Shown here: in pieces, positions 24,684-32,664 of the stretch | Position numbering within the stretch: position 1 is the stretch's first letter | Layout: every line of letters begins with the position of its first letter | Assembly: GCA_964291445.2 (NCBI GenBank) | Contig: OZ219864.1 | Location: 1 to 64,000, forward strand | Origin: JAPOXR01 sp964291445 | GTDB lineage: Bacteria > Pseudomonadota > Alphaproteobacteria > Rhodobacterales > Rhodobacteraceae | Reading direction: 5' to 3' | Length of the DNA: 64,000 nt | Notes under the pieces: model-generated | The model's input: only the letters and a program-made list of their open reading frames with translations | The model's database searches: none | What the model was told of the DNA's origin: nothing | Made by a program: the position numbers and the translations under genes

Positions 24684-25477
24684 AGCACCACCTCGCCGGC
24701 GGCCTGGGCCACATGCTGCTCGCCGGCCACGCGCACGCCATCGGCGGCGGCGGCGATCAGCGCGTGGTGGGCCAGCCGGTCGATCTTGCGGGGGATGCGG
24801 CCCGTCGCCAGCGCCAGTGCCTCGATGGCCGGTTTCTCGAAGACCGGCACATCGGCACCGGCCAGCCGCATCCGGTGTTCGACATAGGCGCCGACCTCCT
24901 CGTGGCGCAGTCCCGGAAGATGGCAGCTGACGACGATCCGCTGGGCCAGCGGCTCGTGTACCGCTGCCTGACGGCCCCTGAGCTCGGTCAGCCCGACCAG
25001 CAGCAGGCAGAGCCGGCTGCCGGAATCCATCTCGTAATTGGTCATGAGCTTGAACTCGGCCAGCACATCGTTGCCAAGATGATGCGCCTCGTCGAAGATG
25101 AGCACCGGCAGCTTCCTGGCCTCGAGGACAAGGCGGTTCATCTCGACCCTGAGCTGCCGGCACAGCGTGGCCCGGGACTGGCCCTCTTCCAGGCCGAAGG
25201 CGGTGGCGATGACATTCCAGGTATCACGGGCAGTCCCGGTGGAGAACGAGACGTAGCGGAGCTGGTGGAGACCCTCATGCAGGGAGCCCGCCACCTGCCG
25301 GCAGAGCACGGTCTTGCCGACCCCCGGCTCGCTGGCCTGCCGGCCGATTCCCCTGAGCTCGATCAGGTGCCCGATGCGGGCGCGGGCCTCGGTCTGGGCC
25401 TCGGTCTCGAACAGCTCGTCCGAGCAGAGCGTCTTCTCGAAGGGATAGCCCTTCAGCCCGAAATGCTGAAGATACAT
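24680..25477 (-). CDS. ExeA/TniB-like AAA ATPase of Tn2
   Basis: 265 residues, differing from the Tn1 protein at only a few positions, for example VIATAFG for VIAAAFG and ALATGRI for ALASGRI. Walker A SEPGVGKT and Walker B VLIFDE are intact. Translation is coupled to the downstream TOPRIM gene through GTGA. Upstream is the truncated transposase. Confidence 0.88.
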   Translation of the reverse strand: MYLQHFGLKGYPFEKTLCSDELFETEAQTEARARIGHLIELRGIGRQASEPGVGKTVLCRQVAGSLHEGLHQLRYVSFSTGTARDTWNVIATAFGLEEGQSRATLCRQLRVEMNRLVLEARKLPVLIFDEAHHLGNDVLAEFKLMTNYEMDSGSRLCLLLVGLTELRGRQAAVHEPLAQRIVVSCHLPGLRHEEVGAYVEHRMRLAGADVPVFEKPAIEALALATGRIPRKIDRLAHHALIAAAADGVRVAGEQHVAQAAGEVVL

Positions 25478-25480
25478 CGC

Positions 25481-25993
25481 TCAGCCCTCCGCCTTTGTGT
25501 CCGGCTCGAGCGACCGGAAGGCGACGCCCGGACCGGCGGCGCGCCTGATCCTTGCATTGGCATTGAGGTCAAGCAACCGGGCAAGCCCGGCATCCCTGCC
25601 CTCGTGCACCACCTTGATCGGGCGCCCCATAGGTGCCGCAGGATCGTAGCGCAGCGTGACCTTGTCGCCGCCCATTCCCGGATCGACCTCGTAGGTGCGG
25701 CCATCGAGACTGACGGTCCGGGCCTTGGAGACCTTCCTGACCGCCTCGAAGAGGAACATGTCGTCAAGATCAATGCCCGGGTCGGGCCGGCGGACATGCT
25801 CGCAGGTCAGAGCCCATTGCTCGAGCGGCGTGCGCCCGCCCTCGAGGCCGCGGTGGGGAGTGTTGTGATACTCACCCTCGAGCCAGAAGCGGAAGTGCCG
25901 ATTGAGCGCCTCCAGATCGGGAATGTCCCGCGCCTCGAGCGGGGCCAGCACCTGGCCGCGGCAGCGGCGAAAAAATCGCTCGATCTTGCCCTT
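25481..25993 (-). pseudogene. Tn2 transposase, C-terminal part
   Basis: From KGKIERFFRRCRGQVL (catalytic Glu) through LEGEYHNTPHRGLEGG to FRSLEPDTKAEG, the same as the Tn1 enzyme. It is separated from its N-terminal part (29454-29864) by the serine-recombinase element, which inserted within the codons for GKGK. Confidence 0.88.
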
Positions 25994-26040
25994 GGACAGA
26001 ACAGACGATTGCACCCCCTGACGACGGTTCCACGAGAACC

Positions 26041-26295
26041 TTTGCGGTCACCCACCCTTTCCATCCCTTGAGCGGCCGCCGTTTCGTGGCGGTCGAGATC
26101 CGGGTCTGCTGGGGAGAGGAACGTGTCTATTTCATCGGCGCGGATGGCCAGCTGCAGCGTTTGCAGGTGAGCTGGACCAGCCTGCAGGCCAGCGACCCCT
26201 TCGTCGAGGTGTCGGCCGGGCGTTCCCCCTTCCGGGTCCGCGACCTTCTGGCGCTGTCCGACCTGGTTGCCTCGCTGTCGGGGGTCGAGGCGTGA
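26041..26295 (+). CDS. Small Y4bD/Y4pK-like (DUF5372) protein
   Basis: About 84 residues. FAVTHPFHPLSGRRF, then WGEERVYFIGADG, TSLQASDPFVEVSAGRSPF and FRVRDLLALSDLV is the pattern of the Y4bD/Y4pK family, always seen beside y4b-type recombinase genes. The role is unknown; it may shape recombination directionality. No standard start codon lies upstream of the conserved THPFHP; TTG 26068 would cut that motif, so the true start is unclear or the 5' end was lost at the element boundary (25994). Confidence 0.6.
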   Translation, partial: FAVTHPFHPLSGRRFVAVEIRVCWGEERVYFIGADGQLQRLQVSWTSLQASDPFVEVSAGRSPFRVRDLLALSDLVASLSGVEA

Positions 26296-26445
26296 CTGTC
26301 AAGATCATTACGCCGCTATATGTAACATTGACTATGCCGCATGATGGTGACCGGCGGGTCGCGCCGTGCCGGGGTGTTGTCACAGTTATTACCAATGAGG
26401 TCATACCTTGTGCACATATTTCCGCTGATTCTGCAGTAACCATGC

Positions 26446-26474
26446 TTGACATCGTTCCCAGCATGCGGCATATA
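26446..26474 (+). promoter_or_regulatory. Sigma-70-like promoter for the recombinase operon
   Basis: TTGACA at 26446-26451, a 17-bp spacer and CATATA at 26469-26474. The following gene starts at 26506 with GGAG ten bases before. The 26296-26505 gap is clearly more AT-rich than its surroundings, as expected for a promoter region. Confidence 0.6.
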
Positions 26475-26505
26475 TGTCATTACATCCTGTCCTGGAGAAC
26501 GCATC

Positions 26506-26961
26506 ATGACCCGGAAGAACGACAAGACCGAGAGCCTCAGGAGGCTCGGCACCCTGAACCGCCATCCGGAACGCGTGCGCGACCCCCGGTTCCTGTCCGA
26601 GCCCTTCTTCGATCCCCGGGACCTCGTGCAGGTCCGGTACGAGATGCTGCGACGGGTCAGCAGGGAAGGGCGGTCGGTGAGCGAAAGCGCGCAGAACTTC
26701 GGCGTCTCGCGACCGACCTGGTATCACGCCGCCAGCGCCTTCGAGAAGAGCGGCCTTGCGGGGCTGGTGCCGCAGCGCCCGGGACCGCGGCGCGCCCACA
26801 AGCTCGACGACACCGTCATCGAGGTGCTCGTCGAGGCCCGGCGTGCCGCGCCCACCACCACCACCGCCGAACTCGTCGCCCTGGTGCGCAGCCGCTTCGG
26901 CATCTCCGTGCATCGGCGCAGCATCGAGCGCGCCCTGGGCCGTGTCCAAAAAAAACACTGA
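26506..26961 (+). CDS. HTH protein of the y4b-type element (Y4bC-like)
   Basis: 151 residues from ATG 26506 (GGAG at 26494). A helix-turn-helix is visible in GRSVSESAQNFGVSRPTWYH, followed by a second winged-helix-like part (TTTTAELVALVRSRFGISVH, RRSIERALGRV). This is the arrangement of transposase N-termini, but there is no catalytic domain, so it is probably a DNA-binding partner or regulator of the serine recombinase. It is the second gene of the operon. The end in RVQKKH falls in a run of eight A, where slippage could fuse it to the next frame. Confidence 0.75.
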   Translation: MTRKNDKTESLRRLGTLNRHPERVRDPRFLSEPFFDPRDLVQVRYEMLRRVSREGRSVSESAQNFGVSRPTWYHAASAFEKSGLAGLVPQRPGPRRAHKLDDTVIEVLVEARRAAPTTTTAELVALVRSRFGISVHRRSIERALGRVQKKH

Positions 26962-27248
26962 GCCGGACGTCGGCACCACTCGCCTGTCCGCGGCAACGGG
27001 CCGAGGACTACGAACGCCTGCGCAGCTCCAGGAACGACCAGGCCGCCGGGCGCAATGGGCGGGCGGTGCTGGTTCACCGGGGCATGGCGGCCTGGTGCGC
27101 CATCCTCGATGCAGTGCCGCCCCCTCCACCCCGTGTCACGGATCACGGCCGCCATCCGGCGCTGGAACTGCCCGGTGACGTCGAATCCGGCCTGGTCGAC
27201 ATCATCGTGACGATCGCGATCGATCAACTGAACGGAGCCGTATCATGA
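26942..27248 (+). pseudogene. Y4bB-like short protein, probably frameshifted
   Basis: One frame starts GTG 26942 with MSKKNTEPDV; the recognisable body AEDYERLRSSRND, GRAVLVHRGMAAWC and DVESGLVDIIVTIAIDQL is in another frame and stops at 27246-27248. The family peptide normally runs from MSKK..EPD into the AEDYERLR part, so a one-base change between about 26960 and 27000 is likely. The eight-A run at 26947 is a plausible place for slippage or sequencing error. The stop overlaps the recombinase start. Confidence 0.55.
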
Positions 27249-29299
27249 TGAGCGAACACCAGAAGGTGACAGCCAGCCATCTCGCCCGGAACGCGTTTCT
27301 CTATGTCCGCCAGTCGACGCTGCGCCAGGTGACGGAGAACACCGAGAGCACCCACCGCCAGTACGAACTGCGCAACCGCGCACATGCGCTCGGCTGGCCG
27401 ATGGAGAACGTCATCGTGATCGACTCGGATCTCGGCCAGTCCGGCACCGACCGGGACCGCGAAGGCTTCAGGAAGCTGGTCGGCGAGGTGTCCATGGGCA
27501 ATGCCGGGATCGTGCTTGGCCTCGAGGTCAGCCGCCTGGCGCGGAACTCCAGCGACTGGCATCGGCTGCTCGAGATCTGCGCGATGACCGGCACGCTGAT
27601 CCTGGACGAGGACGGCCTCTATGATCCGTGCGGCTTCAACGACCGGCTCGTGCTCGGCCTCAAAGGCCAGATGTCCGAGGCCGAGCTTCACTACCTGCGG
27701 GCGCGGCTGCAGGGCGGAATCATCAGCCGCGCCCGGCGGGGCGAGTTGAAGATACCGCTGCCGGTCGGCCTGGTCTACGATCCGCTCGGCAAGGTGGTAC
27801 TCGACCCCGACGCCCAGATCCGCAAGACCGTCACCCTGCTGTTCGACACTTTCTCCCGCACCGGATCGGCGATGGCGACCGTGAAGGCCTTCCGCAAGGA
27901 GGGGATGCTGTTTCCCTGCCGGCCGGGCTCGGGCGGGAGCGGGATGATCTGGAACGAGCTGACCCATTCGAGGACCCTGCAGATCCTCCACAATCCCCGA
28001 TATGCAGGCGCCTTCATGTTCGGCCGCACCCGCAGCCAGCGGCGTCCCGACGGCACCATTGCCTACCGCCAGGTGCCGCTCGAAGAGGTCGAGATCCTGC
28101 TCAAGGGCCAGCATGAGGGCTACATCACGTGGGAACGTTTCGAGGCCAACCGGCAGCGCCTCGCCGACAACAGCACGAGCGGCGGCGGCGACCGGCGACC
28201 GCCGCGAGAGGGACCGGCCCTCCTGCAGGGACTGGCGATCTGCGGCAAGTGCGGCAACGCGATGACGGTCCGCTATCACGCACGCAGCAAGGGCCTGGTT
28301 CCCGACTACATGTGCCAGAGGCACGGGATCGAGCACGGGAAGGCGATCTGCCAGCATGTTTCGGGCGGCGGCACGGACCGGGCGATCGGCGAACTCATGG
28401 TGGAACTCATGGCGCCGGCAAACCTGGAGGTGGCGCTCGAGGTGCAGAAGGAACTCGAGGCGCGGGCGGAAGAGGTCGATGCCTGGCATGACCAAAGGGT
28501 GCAGCGCGCCCGGGAGGAGGCCGATATCGCGCGGACGCGATTCATGAACGTCCACCCCGACAATCGCATCGTTGCCGACGTGCTGGAGGGCGAATGGAAC
28601 CAGAGGCTGCGCATGCTCGACGAGGTCCGGCGCGACTGTGACAAGCGTCGGGGCGAGGACCGCAGGAAGCTCGACGACGATCAGCGCCAGCGCATCCTCA
28701 GGCTCGCCTGCGACTTCCCGCGCCTGTGGAACGATCAGGCGACCCCTGACCGCGAGCGCAAGCGCATGGTCCATCTGGTGATCGAGGACGTCACCATCAC
28801 CCGTGGCGAGGAGGTCGAACTCGGTATCCGGCTTCGGGGCGGCGCCACGCGACAGCTCGCCGTTCCGCCCGACCTGCCGTCCTTCAAGCTCCACGTCACG
28901 CCACCCGAAATCGTGGAGGCGGTTGACACGCTGCTCGAAGACCATTGCGAGGGGGGGATCGCGGAGATCCTCAACCGGCGGGGCTTCCATACCGGATACG
29001 GCAAGCCCTTCAGTAAGCGGCGGGTCGCGTGCGTGCGCCGGGGACACAACCTGAAGACACGGCGTCAAAGATTGCGCGAACGCGGCCTGCTGTCCCGCAG
29101 CGAACTGGCGGAACGGCTCGGCGTCTCTCCGGAAACGGTGAGTTCCTGGCGCCAGCGAAACCTGCTCGCGGGCACACGGTGCAACGACAAGAACGAATGG
29201 CTGTACGAGATGCCGGATGATCCGCCGGCAACGCATGGTCGCAAGATCCGCCGCCGCGCGGCGGGGGGCGAACGGGCCGGTGCAGACGGACCGGGCTGA
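27245..29299 (+). CDS. Large serine recombinase (Y4bA/Y4pH-like)
   Basis: 684 residues from ATG 27245, which overlaps the previous stop. The resolvase domain (residues about 15-150) has FLYVRQST with the catalytic Ser, SDLGQSGTDRDREGF and LEVSRLARN with the Arg. A recombinase domain follows, then a zinc ribbon (CGKCGNAMTVRY...YMCQ...CQH), a coiled-coil (EVQKELEARAEEVDAW..) and a C-terminal HTH (LSRSELAERLGVSPETVSSW). This is the layout of large serine integrases. It should recombine the element at the GCCCTT core. No defect is seen. A 705-codon antisense ORF over it is a GC artefact. Confidence 0.9.
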   Translation: MMSEHQKVTASHLARNAFLYVRQSTLRQVTENTESTHRQYELRNRAHALGWPMENVIVIDSDLGQSGTDRDREGFRKLVGEVSMGNAGIVLGLEVSRLARNSSDWHRLLEICAMTGTLILDEDGLYDPCGFNDRLVLGLKGQMSEAELHYLRARLQGGIISRARRGELKIPLPVGLVYDPLGKVVLDPDAQIRKTVTLLFDTFSRTGSAMATVKAFRKEGMLFPCRPGSGGSGMIWNELTHSRTLQILHNPRYAGAFMFGRTRSQRRPDGTIAYRQVPLEEVEILLKGQHEGYITWERFEANRQRLADNSTSGGGDRRPPREGPALLQGLAICGKCGNAMTVRYHARSKGLVPDYMCQRHGIEHGKAICQHVSGGGTDRAIGELMVELMAPANLEVALEVQKELEARAEEVDAWHDQRVQRAREEADIARTRFMNVHPDNRIVADVLEGEWNQRLRMLDEVRRDCDKRRGEDRRKLDDDQRQRILRLACDFPRLWNDQATPDRERKRMVHLVIEDVTITRGEEVELGIRLRGGATRQLAVPPDLPSFKLHVTPPEIVEAVDTLLEDHCEGGIAEILNRRGFHTGYGKPFSKRRVACVRRGHNLKTRRQRLRERGLLSRSELAERLGVSPETVSSWRQRNLLAGTRCNDKNEWLYEMPDDPPATHGRKIRRRAAGGERAGADGPG

Positions 29300-29453
29300 A
29301 GCGATGGATGCATCCCATGTTCCCGACAGCCTTGCCAGCACCCCAACATGGACGCCATAAGGTCAGCGCGGCGTCAAGGCCCCTGAATCAAGCCGGAAAG
29401 CCGGACGTTAGCCCGGATCGACCAAAAGGAGTGCAGTATGCCACCGAGCCCTT

Positions 29454-29864
29454 TCCCTGGGGTTTGTACGGCCGGGCATGCATGAGCGAGATGCCCAGCT
29501 TGCCGCAGATGATCTTCAATTGCCGGGAGCGGAAGCTGGCACCATTGTCGCAATACAGCCGCTCCACGAGGTCACGCCGCTGGACCGCCTCCTTCAGTAC
29601 CACCAGGTATTCGGCCGCATTCTCGCTGAAGGCAAAATGCGCATAGGGGACCAGCCGGGTGGCATCATCCAGCAGGGCAATCAGGTAGGTCCTGCGCTTG
29701 CGGCCGTCCTTGTCCCTGATCTTCGGGCCATGCATGACGTCGGATTGCCACAATTGTCCGGCCGCCTCGGTGGCAAAGCGCCTGAGATCCTCCTGCGGCC
29801 GTTCGCGACGGCGTGCCATCAGCCCCTCGCGGACAAAAAGCCGGTGCACGGTGGAGGGCGCGAT
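29454..29864 (-). pseudogene. Tn2 transposase, central part
   Basis: APSTVHRLFVREGLMARR, LWQSDVMHGPKIRDKDG (Asp 1), LYCDNGASFRS (Asp 2) and PYKPQGKG correspond to residues about 130-260 of the Tn1 transposase. The first 130 residues are lost at 29864/29865, where Tn3 starts. Confidence 0.88.
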
Positions 29865-29971
29865 TGTTGTTTCCGGCGCTGCCTCGACGGCGATTTCCTG
29901 AAGTGATCCGTGCTGCCTGGAAAGATAATGCCCACGTTTCGCCGGTCTGACTGGCAGGTTGCAGGCAATCC

Positions 29972-30826
29972 TCATCGCTTCTTTTCCAAGCTGGCCCCCC
30001 GGTGGTCCCGGCACCGCTGCAGCATGTCGTTCCAGTCCTTTACGCCATCCTCGCCGTCGCCCGGCCGCATGCGCCCGAGCCCCGGGTATCGCTGCTCAAG
30101 CATGCTGGCGGCGTCATCGCCAGCCTCGTCGGCATCATAGCCGCAGAAGACGGCATCGAGGCGCAGCCCGCCGATCCATTCCGGCATACTGCCAGTCACG
30201 CCGGCGGTGGAGATGACGATGCCGATCTGCGTCCTGTCGGCAATGCTCCATGCCGAGAGGGCATCGATGGCCCCTTCGACGAGGAGCGCCGGCCCCTTCC
30301 TTCTGCGCCCGATCCAGAAGCCGCCGGCCGATTTGCGGGAGCCGGCCCGCATGCCCCTGAAGGGACGCCCGGCACTGGTGCCGACCAGCTCGGCACCGGT
30401 CCTGCCACCATTACCATCGCGGCAGACAAAGACGGCGTTGGCGCGGCTATCGGCGCCGAGGATGCCGGCCCGTCTTGCGTGCCCGATCAGACCCGGATCG
30501 AGACACCGCCGCCCGACCAGGTAGTCCTCGACCCGCTGCCAGGGACCGGCCTGCGGCCCGGCGGCGCTCCCGGGCACCATTCCCTCCAGGATGTCCAGCG
30601 CCTTGAGGAACGGGCAGGCGGCGACATGCATCGCCAGATCGATGGCACCGCCGCCGCCGCACCCGGCGATGTGGTCGTAGAACTTGTCGCCATTGATGCT
30701 GATCACCGAGCCCGGGCGCTTCCAGCGGGCCTTGTCGGCCGGGTCTCGCCGGTAGCCCATCCCGGCGGCGACCACGGCCAGCGGGATTGCCCGCACCGCG
30801 TCGGCCCGGGCACGGCCATTGCTCAC
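29972..30826 (-). CDS. TOPRIM primase-like protein of Tn3 (diverged)
   Basis: 284 residues from GTG 30826, again overlapping an ATPase stop by GTGA. IPLAVVAAGMGYRRDPADKA, FYDHIAGCGGGGAIDLAMH, LLVEGAIDALSAWS (Glu) and FCGYDADEAGDDAA (Asp pair) follow the Tn1 protein, with clear divergence elsewhere (GMVPGSAAGPQAGPWQ, extra residues near GDGEDGVKDWNDML, a basic ASLEKKR tail). The catalytic residues are maintained while the rest drifts, consistent with selection for activity in this lineage before truncation. Confidence 0.85.
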   Translation of the reverse strand: MSNGRARADAVRAIPLAVVAAGMGYRRDPADKARWKRPGSVISINGDKFYDHIAGCGGGGAIDLAMHVAACPFLKALDILEGMVPGSAAGPQAGPWQRVEDYLVGRRCLDPGLIGHARRAGILGADSRANAVFVCRDGNGGRTGAELVGTSAGRPFRGMRAGSRKSAGGFWIGRRRKGPALLVEGAIDALSAWSIADRTQIGIVISTAGVTGSMPEWIGGLRLDAVFCGYDADEAGDDAASMLEQRYPGLGRMRPGDGEDGVKDWNDMLQRCRDHRGASLEKKR

Positions 30827-30904
30827 AGCACCACCTCGTCGGCGGCCCGGGCCACATGCTGCTCGTCGGCCATGCGCACGCCATCGGCAGCGGCGGCGAT
30901 CAGC
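30823..30904 (-). pseudogene. C-terminal tail of the Tn3 AAA ATPase
   Basis: LIAAAADGVRMADEQHVARA, then ADEVVL and a stop, matching the last 27 residues of the Tn1 ATPase. The body of the gene is replaced by unrelated DNA after 30904. Confidence 0.8.
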
Positions 30905-31100
30905 GATGGAGTTGGTCCAGCATCTGGTAGCGGGCAACTTATCTCTAGCGTGCTGCCTTTCACCGGGTGCAGACCATCTGGCATGCGCTCTGCATGAGGA
31001 GGGCAACCTGGTTGAACATCGCCAGCACGCTGGAGATTTTGCTCGAGATGGTAGAATTTTTTCGGTTTCTTGGCGGATGGCCGCCACTCCAGATGGGATA
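30905..31100. other. Unassigned junction DNA
   Basis: About 190 bases between the Tn3 truncation and the GT11 gene. The minus strand can be read as KNSTISSKISSVLAMFNQVA, LLMQSACQMVCTR then a stop, which looks protein-like but I do not recognise it. No repeat or promoter stands out. Confidence 0.3.
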
Positions 31101-31106
31101 GGCTTG

Positions 31107-31979
31107 TCAGTTCGCTATACGGTGCCAGGTGGAAGGAACAAGGTCTGGGGCTGGAGGTAGGCGTTTGCCAAACCATGTCATTGGAGTAACCACGATCTTG
31201 TCTGGATTGGGATTCAACCAAGCCCCCCACCAAGAAAATGTCGAATTGGCAGTGATGTTGTGACGACAGGCCGACATCAGGCGGAGGTCTTCATGACAAT
31301 GATCCGCTTCCTGATTGTGATCGTGAATTACCGTCGGATAATCGAAATGAAGATTTTCACGAACCCAGTCTGGACAATCGGAGAAGACATGGATGACAGG
31401 GTCGTCTACCCGTTCGGCAATGTAGGCGACGGCCGCATCATAAAATGTTTGTCCGAGAACCGGGAAGCATTCGGATCCCCAAGTCAAATAGTCTCCCCGT
31501 CTGACATGGAGTGCCACGGCGTTTTCGCCGGCGATCCTGTCCAGCGCGTCCCTGTTCAAGGCGTTTGGAACGGAGCAGAATACGAGTTCGTTGCGTATCT
31601 GGTCCACTACGTCGGCAAAGTAGGCCTCTGAAAAGTAATAGCCTTGCAAATAGCATCCTGGACCAAGCGTTAACACGCCGGTCTTGAAAGCGTAACCTTG
31701 CTCGCGAACATGCTCGCGAACATATCGTGGATAGCGACCAAGAATTCGCCAAAGTTCGTAGCGAAGTCGAGATTTGAAGGGGGGGGGGAGCTCAATTGAC
31801 TTAGCAATCCTGGCCTTGATACAGAATTGATTAAGGGAATATGATCGGGTATCCGTGGCATAGAAGCGGGTATCAAGAAGCAGTTCCGAACTGTTTCTGA
31901 TTGCTACAGCACGTCCGGCAGCGTACTGGAACAACTGGTTTCCCAGGCCGCCTTGCAGTTTGACAAAAACGTACTTCAT
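31107..31979 (-). CDS. Alpha-1,2-fucosyltransferase-like GT11 (second copy)
   Basis: 290 residues from ATG 31979. VKLQGGLGNQLFQYAAGRAV, ALHVRRGDYL (donor-binding motif) and NSTFSWWGAWLNPNPDKIV are GT11 signatures. It is strongly similar to the protein at 2533, including EDLRLMSACRHNI, with substitutions throughout, so this is an older duplication, not a recent IS-mediated copy. It points into the mobile-element array and probably belonged to the same surface-polysaccharide locus. A run of nine C/G (about 31781) shows polymerase-slippage potential: the first copy has an equivalent C run at 2729-2735 in the codons for PPP, hinting at phase variation, though this is speculative. Confidence 0.87.
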   Translation of the reverse strand: MKYVFVKLQGGLGNQLFQYAAGRAVAIRNSSELLLDTRFYATDTRSYSLNQFCIKARIAKSIELPPPFKSRLRYELWRILGRYPRYVREHVREQGYAFKTGVLTLGPGCYLQGYYFSEAYFADVVDQIRNELVFCSVPNALNRDALDRIAGENAVALHVRRGDYLTWGSECFPVLGQTFYDAAVAYIAERVDDPVIHVFSDCPDWVRENLHFDYPTVIHDHNQEADHCHEDLRLMSACRHNITANSTFSWWGAWLNPNPDKIVVTPMTWFGKRLPPAPDLVPSTWHRIAN

Positions 31980-32131
31980 TGGTTGGGGACACCCTCACTC
32001 AGCTTGCAAGTCAAAATGTGTGAACCTCTTGCGAAACTAATGACCCGGGCGGACAATGAATAGGCCCGACCCTCCGGCGCGGACAATTCACTTTGAGTAG
32101 AGTTGTCGGGTCTCAACTCGACTTTGCACGA

Positions 32132-32653
32132 TTATTCCGCGTAGCATAGCGTTTCAACCATGCGCCGGATCCTCTCGGGAGGCACTTTGAGCCTGCTGTA
32201 TCTGGCTGCAGGGTCATTCTCGGCATGATCGACAGGATCGGGCGGCTGCATTTTCCGCCGTTCCCGGTCTGGCGGGGAGCGTTGAAATAGTCCAACCAGC
32301 CACAATTGGCACCGCACGGCGGCGATGGCATCGGAGAAGGTGAAGGCGGATTTGCGTCACCATGCAGCGGCATTGGAATGCGGCTCCCGGGCCAGAAGAT
32401 CGGTGGCCCACAGGCAGACCAGGCTGTAGAGTCCAAGCAGCACCGGGGTGGTGCGCTCGATTGCCGCATCGGACCATTGCCGCTGGGTCTCCACCCCGAG
32501 ATGGGCCCGCACCTCCTGGAAGGTGGTCTCGATCTGCCAGCGCCGCACGAAGATGGCGATGATCCGCGCCGGGGACATCGGACCGGTACTGAAGAAGGCC
32601 TGGGGGTCCCTGCCGCCCTCCGGGTCCCGCACCAGCACCCAGCGAATGGGCTT
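32132..32653 (-). pseudogene. IS701-like transposase, C-terminal part, frameshifted
   Basis: GAKPIRWVLVRDPEG, DPQAFFSTGPMSPARIIAIF, RRWQIETTFQEVRAHLGVE, QRQWSDAAIERTTPVLLGLY, then after a frameshift near 32357 KSAFTFSDAIAAVRCQLW and RIRRMVETLCYAE. The RW.IE.TF.E.R.HLG.E.QRQW block is characteristic of IS701-type DDE transposases. The gene is dead by frameshift and by the IS4 insertion just upstream of GAKPIRW. Confidence 0.75.
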
Positions 32654-32664
32654 GGCCCCGGAGC

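Larger units (their letters stand above)
25994..29453 (+). mobile_element. y4b-type serine-recombinase element
   Basis: 3460 bp between two copies of GCCCTT (25988-25993 and 29448-29453) inside the Tn2 transposase gene; removing the element and one copy restores the Tn1 sequence. It holds four plus-strand genes resembling y4bD, y4bC, y4bB and y4bA of the Rhizobium NGR234 symbiotic plasmid: a small DUF5372-type protein, an HTH protein, a short acidic protein and a large serine recombinase. Excision and integration by the recombinase at a short core are expected. Confidence 0.8.
23637..29864 (-). mobile_element. Tn2: second copy of the Tn1-type transposon, interrupted and truncated
   Basis: The right end TGTTGGTTTTTGGATTGC is at 23637 (outer base). 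TOPRIM, ATPase and transposase genes follow on the minus strand in the Tn1 order and are close to identical to Tn1. The transposase gene is split at 25993 by the y4b-type element (25994-29453) and resumes at 29454. At 29864 Tn2 is cut by the right end of Tn3, so its left end and Cys-rich gene are missing. Confidence 0.88.
29865..30904 (-). mobile_element. Tn3: diverged relative of Tn1, truncated
   Basis: The right end TGTTGTTTCCGGCGCTGCC at 29865 aligns with the Tn1 end and shares the internal GCCGGTCTGACT block. It contains a diverged TOPRIM gene and the last 27 codons of the ATPase gene, then breaks off at 30904. It inserted into Tn2, so members of this family insert into each other; target immunity, if any, did not stop it. 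Confidence 0.8.

Noticed and set aside
27224..29341. 705-codon minus-strand open frame over the serine recombinase
   Set aside because: Antisense artefact; the plus-strand recombinase explains the region fully.
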